The position numbers and the translations under genes were made by a program. The notes beneath the pieces were generated by a model. That model had not been told where the DNA came from and did not search any database. It was given only the letters and a program-made list of their open reading frames with translations. A stretch of 64,000 nt of DNA, taken from contig JAJVDF010000299.1 in the NCBI GenBank assembly GCA_022410635.1, positions 63,332 to 127,331 on the forward strand. Direction: 5' to 3'. Position 1 is the first letter of the stretch; each line of letters starts with the position of its first letter. Below, piece by piece: positions 57,440-64,000 of this stretch. The DNA comes from Tretioscincus oriximinensis. Its lineage: Eukaryota > Chordata > Lepidosauria > Squamata > Gymnophthalmidae.

Positions 57440-57910
57440 AGAACATAAAAGGAGCCCTGCTGAATTGGGTGACAGCCCATGTAGTCCAATACTGTGTCTC
57501 ACTCAATGGCCCATTAATTGCACTTTAGCAAAATCTTCACCTGTTATCAGTTCCCTGCGAATGGCATTTCAGGAGTACATTGTTCCATGCCAGAGGTAGC
57601 ATCAAAATATCCATCCTATTAGCTACTGATTCACTTAGCCTCCATGAATTCACCTAATCAAAGCTACCATTATTTCTTCTGGAACTACATTCTGTAGACC
57701 AATGATCCTCTGGATGATTTTTTTTCCCCTTTGGCTGTCCTAACTCTCCTGTCCTTCAGCTTCAAAAGAGTATCCCCTGACCATAATGTTGTACGATAGA
57801 GAAAATGTTTTTTCTTTATCCGTCCCATGCATGATTTTACACAGTTCAAACAGATCACCTCTTAAACACTATCAAGGCTGATGAAACATAGACATTGTAG
57901 TCTGGCTTCA
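57440..57910 (-). mobile_element. CR1-like LINE 3' part, decayed
   Basis: Minus strand. AGAACATAAAAGGAGCCCTG, ACTGTGTCTCACTCAATGGC, CGAATGGCATTTCAGGAGT, CCTCCATGAATTCACCTAAT, ACCAATGATCCTCTGGATG and CCCATGCATGATTTTACACA run in the order seen at 4456-4920. No usable frame remains. Confidence 0.8.
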
Positions 57911-58049
57911 GCAAAAGTTGTATAAAATTAACCAGAGACAGTGTTTATGAATTACAAGAAGTGGTCATGTAAGAAATTTCTTGGCTTGTGGCAAGTTAGA
58001 GACTCACATGAAAATGGTTGGTAGTATGACAGTCATAGACAAAGAATGC

Positions 58050-58560
58050 AGGCACAGGTTTTCCTACTTGAATGTTACCAGGAAGTTACAACGTCGTGAT
58101 TGCTCTGCCCCACGTTCCAACAATTTTAAGAATGTATCAGGAAAAAAGGTGCGAAGAAATTGAATATTCTGATTACTGATTCTTTCCGACATCTTTGGGA
58201 AACAGGCCATATTCCCATTCCAAGCTTTTGTGTGCCACATGGTCAATGGAAGAAGGTAGGATCTCACGAGAAGATAGCAGCACAAAGACAATGCAAGAAT
58301 CCCATATTCAGTATCTACTTCCTGGTTAGTTGGTGCAGAATCTCATACTAAGCATGCCCAGGATTTATTTCTTAGTCAGTAGAAAATCTCATACCAAGCA
58401 TGCTCAGGATTTACTTCCTGGTTAGTCGGTTGATCATCTGTTCCACATGGATTTTTCTAACAATTCTTTTGTGAAAGGATGAAGTTACGTACGCCAGGGC
58501 TCGTGAATGAGTTATTTTGGAACTTAACGCCATTACAATTTTTAACACGCCATGTGGAGA
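58050..58560 (+). repeat. Unclassified dispersed repeat, family B copy 2
   Basis: Aligns with 27525-27985. Two direct copies of the ATCTCATACYAAGCATGCYC block lie 46 bp apart (58340, 58386). It is flanked by CGCCATGTGGAG on the right. No coding frame. Confidence 0.6.
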
Positions 58561-59877
58561 GAGTTGAAACCACAAAATGCACTAAACTAGACTAGGTTTA
58601 ATACAAAAAAATGGAACAAGAGCTTTGCAGCTTTAATTAGGCTTATCAGACAAAATTCAGATAGAAGTTTGCTCCTTCAATGGGTATCAAAAAANTTTTT
58701 TACTCAAGTATTGCAGGCATTAAAAGTTGCACTCCTCTTCTACATCCATAGAAGGTGCAAATTTCTGAGATTTTATTTGGTAACCCTAGCTTCAATGAGT
58801 ATGTCAAACTGGTGCAGCTTATAATGCCTGTAGCACCTGGTGAGAAGAAGAAAAATCACTTTTTAACACTCATTAAAGCTGCAAAAATTTTGTCCCCATT
58901 TTTTGTGCTAACCCTACCTTACTCACTTTTCTGGACCATAACCTACTGCACTTTGAATCCTAATCTACTTCTTCAGATGCAACAGAGTCCTATCATCTGG
59001 CTGACACTTTTGGCAATAAGCTGATTTCTTTTTGGTGTCATCTATGTCTTCATGCAATTCTTTCATTACGGCTTTCCTCGCTGAAAAAGAAAAGAGTTTG
59101 AACACAGATATAATAGGAAGGCAAGAGAAACGTGTACAAAATTATGAAACTTTTGGTAAGAAACGAATGGGTAGCCCATTCTAACAACCATCTGCCTGAC
59201 CACATAGTGCATTCAGATCTTATGAAGCCCAAAGCAGTTACTGTCCGTCAACCAGCACTCTTTTGACCATTACGGAACATTACTTTTTCTTTCTGTTTCT
59301 CATTGCTCATCTCCATATCATTCTTCGTGTGTGAGATGAGTAAAATGTCATCCTTTTATCTCCTTTATACATATAAAAACTGAAAAATTGCTGTGGCAGT
59401 ATAATTCAGTTGAGTGCTAACAACTTATTCTCTGCTTGTTCTGGAGATAGATATTTTTATGCATACAAAAATTCCCAGCTCTCTGCTCCAGTAGATAACT
59501 AGACCATTCATTTACCATTTGATTTGTTGTACAGCAATTTACTGTTGCTCTAGGCTACATACATTAAACAGTTTTTCTTTGGAAGCAAATCCTCCTCAAA
59601 TCAGCAAGGCGTTCTTCTAAGAAAAAGTCCATCATTAAGAGACGACTCAGACCAAGCAAATATGGGACAATTAACAGATATCATCATGTTCTTCAGAGAA
59701 TTCTCAGTCTCCCAATTTTCCAACAATTTACATATAAAACTGAGGAAAACAGTGATAGATGGCTCCATTGTCATGTGACAATAGGAACTCCTCAGAAGTA
59801 CCTCAGAGATATCACCATGAAGGTCTCCTCATTTCTGATCTGCCTGTTTATGAATAAGGGAAACAGCAGTTCTCACA
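58561..59877. other. No gene seen
   Basis: Unassigned sequence with one n at an A/T homopolymer junction (58695). Frames up to 89 residues show no domain. Confidence 0.4.
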
Positions 59878-61135
59878 GGGTTTCAAGCAGGAGACATCAG
59901 CTCTGTGACCCGGCCCAGAAATCAAGGCATTGAAAATGGCAGCTATTAAGTTTTATGAATGCANAACCAACCTCGTAGGGTTTCAAGTAGAAGGCAGAAG
60001 CCCCATGGCCCTTTGCAGAGTCCATGGCATTTTAAAATGGCAGTTGGGAAGCTTTTTGGACAGGGCATTATCCTCCTATACTTTCAGGAAGGAGTGCCAA
60101 CCTCATAGTGCTATCCAGAGCTTCCCCTCCCACATTTTAGTCTTCTCACACACACAAACCATCAATATCCATCCAACCCCACTTTCCTTTCAGATCCTGT
60201 TCCTTATTAGGGGTGGGAGGATGACAGGGGCGGGATTGGCTTGCACCCAGCCCCACTTACCTTTCAGGCCCTNCCCCTCCTGTCCCCAACCTCCCAGCCC
60301 TACTTACCTTTTGGACTTTTCCTCTCTTTCTCTTTTTCTCTATTGCCCCCACCCTCCCAGACCCATTTATCTTCCAGATCCTTCTCCTCCTGTCCACACC
60401 CTCCCTGTTCTATGTACTTTTCAGGCTCTTCCCTTCCTGTCCACACCCACTCCAATACTACTTACCTTCCAGGCTCTTCCTCATCTGTCCTTTTTCACAC
60501 AGCCCTACTTACCTTTCAAGCTTTTCTTCTCCTGATCTCTTCCTCTCAGCCCAATTTATCTTTTCATGTCCATGTTGTCCCATTCTGTTTCTCCATGGGC
60601 GGAATGTCATTCACAATGGTGATGAGTAACCTTTTTGAACTTAAAATGGTGCCATAGCTTTCAGGAAGGAGACAGCAGCCCCATAGCTGAGTNGCAAGTA
60701 ATTAAAAAATGTCAGTTAGGAAGGGTTCTGGATTGAGAACAGTTGTCCCAGGGTTTCAGGCAGGAGATATCATCCTCATGACCCTATCAAGAGACCATTA
60801 CATTTCAAACGGTTTCAGGAAGAAGATTTTGAACCCAGAGGTTAAAACACTTGAAAATGACAACTAGGAAGGGTTTAGTCTGAGAATTGTCCTCCTTTCA
60901 GGAAGCTTTTAGGAATAAAAATGGTCTTCCTAGCCTTTCAGATAAGAGACCCCAGCCCCATGGCCCAACCCGGAGCCCGTGCCATTTGAAATGACAATTA
61001 GGAAGTTTTTTGGCTTAAGAATGATCCTCCTAGCCTTTCATATAGGAGACCCTGGTTCCATGACCCAACCCATGGCCCATGCCAATTTCACATAGAAGTT
61101 GGGATTACTTTTGGATTAAGAATGGAACTCCTGAG
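59878..61135 (+). repeat. Tandem array of about 100-bp monomers upstream of L1
   Basis: Diverged units start with GGTTTCAGG/CCTTTCAGA-like blocks at about 59878, 59978, 60079, 60656, 60751, 60810, 60932 and 61032; the clearest spacing is 100 bp. Typical unit order is TTTCAGG-AGGAGAC, CAGCCCCATGGCCC, GCATTTNAAAATGRCA, ATTAGGAAG-TTTTGG and ATGATCCTCCTAG. A shorter minisatellite interrupts it at 60175-60565. It ends next to the 5' UTR of the L1, as tandem promoter monomers do in some rodent L1 families; function here is inference. Confidence 0.7.
60175..60565 (+). repeat. Pyrimidine-rich minisatellite, units of about 47-62 bp
   Basis: Units begin CYCTACTTACCTTTCAGG and continue CTCTTCC-TCCTGTCCACACCCTCC. 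Starts are near 60175, 60249, 60297, 60359, 60406, 60455 and 60501. The Pro/Ser/Leu frames of 201 and 138 residues across it come from the repeat and are not genes. Confidence 0.8.
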
Positions 61136-61361
61136 AGGGTGCATGCGTGAGACATGAAGCAGTCGTAAATCCGATTTGCTCCACGACCGGGGCTTTTTGC
61201 TGGCCTTTCTATGCCCTTTTAAGGCACAAAAATACAGTTCTGACTGCTATAAACAACTGAAGACCACATCTACGCTTGATTGTTCAACATTCATAACGGG
61301 AGGTAAAGTAAAATGGGGTAAACTCCCAATAACTCGAAGCGCTTCTAAACGCGCTTCCAAA
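61136..61361 (+). promoter_or_regulatory. L1 5' UTR, promoter-proximal part
   Basis: Between the last monomer and the ORF1 start. No TATA box; CpG-containing (CTCCACGACCGGGGC, TCGAAGCGCTTCTAAACGCG). Just at the start codon, AAAATGGCGAC matches the YY1 core. It is assigned as 5' UTR from position only; the transcription start is unknown. Confidence 0.5.
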
Positions 61362-61847
61362 ATGGCGACAACGCCAATTTCTTCCCCAAACTGGGGAGCC
61401 TTAATGGCTGAACAAACTAGCTCATCTTTAAATAACTGTCCTGCTTTAGACCATGAATCTCACCGCTCTCCTGACGACGTCTTAATAGAAAAATTCCATG
61501 CAGCTTTGCGTGAAGAACTTAACGCGACCACTAAAAAACTCTCGGATCGAATTGATGCATTAGCTGAGGAAGTTGGGGACCTTAAGGAGATGGCATCTTC
61601 TGCCTGGGACAAAGCGACTGATACCAGATCAGAACTTGATGCAATGGCAGTCGAGCTCCATAGACTGCAGGAGGCTACATTGGACCTACAATGCCAGTCC
61701 CGTAGGTCCAATTTTCGCATCCGTGGGATTAAGGAGGGGGCTGGGGGGTCCTCAGTAAATGCCTTTCTGATAAAATGGTGGAACAACATCGCTCCTGATT
61801 TACAAATCAAGTCAGAAGATATAGCCAGAGCCCACCGTGCACTTTGA
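61362..61847 (+). pseudogene. L1 ORF1 (RNA-binding chaperone), early stop
   Basis: ORF1p coats L1 RNA as a coiled-coil trimer. This frame gives 161 residues from the ATG at 61362; the longer reading from 61176 adds only UTR-like sequence. Residues about 45-115 are Glu/Leu/Lys-rich with heptad-like spacing (coiled coil), then QSRRSNFRIRGI (113-123) marks the RRM start and SEDIARAHRAL (151-161) its later part. A TGA at 61845 ends it, but the same frame continues QKKKTSDKPPQDIIVAFE, as the family does, so the stop is a mutation (perhaps CGA to TGA). The C-terminal domain is then lost. Confidence 0.85.
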
Positions 61848-62616
61848 CAAAAAAAAAAAACCTCTGATAAGCCCCCTCAGGACATTATTGTGGCATTTGA
61901 AAGTTGCAACACCACAGTCCAGTTCATCTTCCTCTAGATCAATGTCAGATCATAGATGGCAGAAAGTGACTCCGACATCCTCTCGTTCCTCTCTTCCTAA
62001 ATGCTCTCAACCCAGGAAAATTCCAGACATCTTCAACAAGGACCGATCTACCAAAAGCTCTTCTTGAATTTCTCTTCAACCTCCTAGTGACTCTTTGTGA
62101 TGTTGCATTGAACATCAAACTGACCCTCTGCATCGTTCAACCTATCTACTCCTGATGTTATTATGATAAATCTCCATCTCTTCTTCTCTACAGGTCTGCT
62201 TTAGTATATAACAATTGCCTTACTGCATTGGCAGCTTTATTGTTGCCTAGGACTATAATACTGGCCCCAATTATGTCTACTCTTTTTTCTACCCATATTG
62301 CCCTGGTCAGGTCTCCTCGCATGAAACGTAGCCTCTCCGATTTAAGCCTAGCTAAGGTGACTCAAAATAGTTTGAGTCGAAGACAGCTTTCAGCTACCTC
62401 CCCAAGCAGGCTTTTCTTGTTTGTGTCGGGATTATGCTAGGGTTAGGGTGGGTATCTGTGGGTGGGATGATGGGGTTGGGATTTTTTTNATGTTATTGTT
62501 AAATTTTAATCGAAACACTGTTGTTGAGGTTTTCAGGTTTGACCTTCTATTTCATGTAGAAGATATACTTAACTTACTTCTTATTAGTTTTATTAATCCA
62601 TATAACCTTTTCCACT
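61848..62616 (+). pseudogene. L1 ORF1 tail remnants and ORF1-ORF2 spacer
   Basis: The first 50 bp continue ORF1 after a run of 12 A; a second stop follows at 61935. Beyond it, scrambled frames (61837-62067, 62228-62440) show no clear ORF1 C-terminal domain, so this part is either highly diverged or rearranged. GGGTTAGGGTGGG at 62441 is G-rich. One n at 62490. Confidence 0.5.
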
Positions 62617-63105
62617 ATGATTGGTTTTACTAAATTTTGTTCATTAAATGTTAACGGACTAGGACACCCTGCCAAAAGACGTATGGTCCAATCCTACCTC
62701 CTCCGATTGAAGGCTCAAATAGTCTTTCTTCAAGAAACCCATTTCTCTAGAACCACTAAATCTATCTTCAACCACCCTTCACTTTCACATGCCTATCAGG
62801 CTTGGGGTTCCTCCAGGTCGAGAGGTGTTGCAGTTTTAATTCACCCTAATTTTCCACTGAAAGTAGATAAAGTTCGAACGGACCCTAAAGGCAGTAGGCA
62901 AAAGAAAGCCTTGTCTGAACAGAGACAGAAACTAGAGGCTGAAATCCTCCATCTTAAAACCCTACACTCCACTTCTCACTCGGNTCTCACTTATAAACAG
63001 CTCAGGGAAAAGAAATCACAGCTTCGTTTTCTGGAGTCTGAACAGGACGCAAAATCCCTCTGGTTGCTGAGCTTGATCTATTCCAAACCTACTCTGGCCT
63101 ATTGA
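62617..63105 (+). pseudogene. L1 ORF2 N-terminal part with internal deletion
   Basis: ORF2p supplies the endonuclease and reverse transcriptase. Residues 1-92 are the start of the endonuclease: SLNVNGLGHPAKRRMV (9-24; N13 is the metal-site Asn) and VFLQETHFSR (36-45; E40 is the catalytic Glu), then SRSRGVAVLIHPNFP (67-80). After residue about 92 the frame jumps to the linker between endonuclease and RT (EQRQKLEAEILHLK, LREKKSQLRFLESEQDAKS), losing the Asp/Asn and His catalytic residues. A second junction near 63067-63075 shifts frame into the post-RT region, and this frame stops at 63103-63105. Confidence 0.85.
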
Positions 63106-64000
63106 TTAATTATGATAAATCAGAATTTTTGAGCATTAATACTTCTCTATCCACCCAGACCAAGCTCCGAGACACCTATTGCTTTAAATTAGCCCATAAA
63201 AAACTTAACTACCTGGGTGTCTGTATCCCTAAAAATCTTAACAAAATTATTGCCTTTAATTACAGACCCTTCTGGCGGAAAGCCTCTCTCCAAATTAGCA
63301 AATGGTCAAAAAACAAAAAATATCTTTCTATGGCAGGTAGGATAGCTGCGATAAAGATGAAGATTCTCCCAGCTCTTTTATATCTTTTTCATACCCTTCC
63401 ATTTCTACTTCCTAAGCAACAGCTGCAGATCTGGGACAAGAGTTTGGCCCGTTTTATCTTTAACAATAAATGTCGTCGTATTGCCAAAAAGGTGCTCANG
63501 AAACCCCCACAAGGAGGAGGCTGGGGCTTCCCCTCTATTTCAAACTATTATGACGCAGTACAGCTGCACAAATTTGCATCTTCTCTCCATCCCAACCCAC
63601 CCATCTGGACTTTAATTGAGTTAACTGACCTAAGCATTTCCCCATCAACCACACAATTGTTAGCGAAAAGACACTTCCACTTTGCCCGCCTATACTCCAA
63701 TCCTATGTTACAATGCTCTATGCACATCTTTGACAAGTGGCAGAGGAAGGTATTTCCATTTCCTTCCACACTAGCAGATATTCAGNATATTGAGGGGCCC
63801 CNAACATCCCTTGCCAAAACCCACTGGGACCATTTGAAATCCCTAGGATATGATACTCTGAAAGACATTTGGCCTCAAAAACTCCATGAAAAACCTATCT
63901 CAGACATCACTCGTCTTTTAGGCCTTCCCACCACTTCCTGGCTTGAGACTTTCTCCCTATGTAGATACATCAAATCTCTCTCCAGTTCTCACTTTCGCAC
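63072..64000 (+). pseudogene. L1 ORF2 region after the RT core, open to window edge
   Basis: A frame with no stop for 309 codons, running off the right edge. It starts LDLFQTYSGLLINYDKSEF, the block just after the RT active site, then HKKLNYLGVCIPK (residues 42-54), MAGRIAAIKMKILPALLY (87-104), FIFNNKCRRIAKKVL and GGGWGFPSISNYYDAVQL. These match L1-clade ORF2 in order. The YADD core upstream is deleted, so the enzyme is dead, yet this half is intact; three n bases fall in it. An open frame of this length suggests a young copy or one deleted recently. There is no upstream ATG, as expected for an internal part; the C-terminal Cys-rich end lies beyond the window. Confidence 0.88.

Noticed and set aside
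59930..60657. Pro/Ser-rich frames of 201 and 138 residues
   Set aside because: They run through the minisatellite and monomers, overlap in two frames with the same repeat logic, and show no domain.
61176..61361. Upstream start for L1 ORF1 at 61176
   Set aside because: The first 62 residues are unlike ORF1p; the coiled coil and family-like sequence begin after the ATG at 61362.

Overview
The window looks like nuclear DNA from a squamate reptile, most likely a lizard. It is AT-rich and has no recognisable host exon, rRNA or tRNA gene. It is dense in sauropsid interspersed repeats: two CR1-type LINE lineages, an L2-like LINE, an L1, at least two tRNA-derived SINE families and many small fold-back DNA transposons. 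Isolated single n bases are scattered throughout. Family names rest on recognition of sequence, not on a search; the clade is inferred from the CR1 3' ends, a tRNA-SINE ending in (AAAT)n, and a 3' end resembling the snake/lizard CR1 tail.

Layout. 1-5.5 kb: SINE and CR1 fragments. 5.9-12.7 kb: fold-back elements, a CT/CA microsatellite, a G-rich run, a short telomere-like run and a SINE with a purine-rich tail. 12.7-23.5 kb: mostly unassigned sequence with a GC-rich island (17.0-17.8 kb) and a SINE whose tail became a 190-bp pyrimidine tract. 23.5-26.4 kb: a CR1 copy with an inverted 5' end, an inverted-repeat element, and a degenerate tandem array split by a 406-bp terminal-inverted-repeat element. 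27.5-32.6 kb: degraded CR1 copies and a full-length SINE. 35.5-38.1 kb: two CR1 copies, one keeping 253 open codons of the reverse-transcriptase C-terminal region and sitting inside an older repeat. 41-51 kb: small MITEs (Tc1-like, PIF/Harbinger-like and unclassified), more SINEs and a CR1 tail. 53.9-54.8 kb: an L2-like LINE split by a SINE. 55.4-58.6 kb: a second Tc1-like MITE, a 430-bp transposon, a CR1 and a dispersed repeat. 59.9-64 kb: a tandem array of monomers of about 100 bp, holding a shorter-period minisatellite, directly upstream of an L1 that runs off the right edge.

The only coding potential is retroelement-derived. The L1 has ORF1 (one early stop), the start of the ORF2 endonuclease, an internal linker fragment, and a 309-codon open frame from the region after the reverse-transcriptase core. 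Two internal deletions removed most of the endonuclease and the RT active site, so this copy cannot be autonomous. The most unusual arrangement is the monomer array abutting the L1 5' end, which may be a tandem-monomer promoter. Other points of interest are the 5'-inverted CR1, the nested insertions, and the pair of 78-bp Tc1-like MITEs in opposite orientation.
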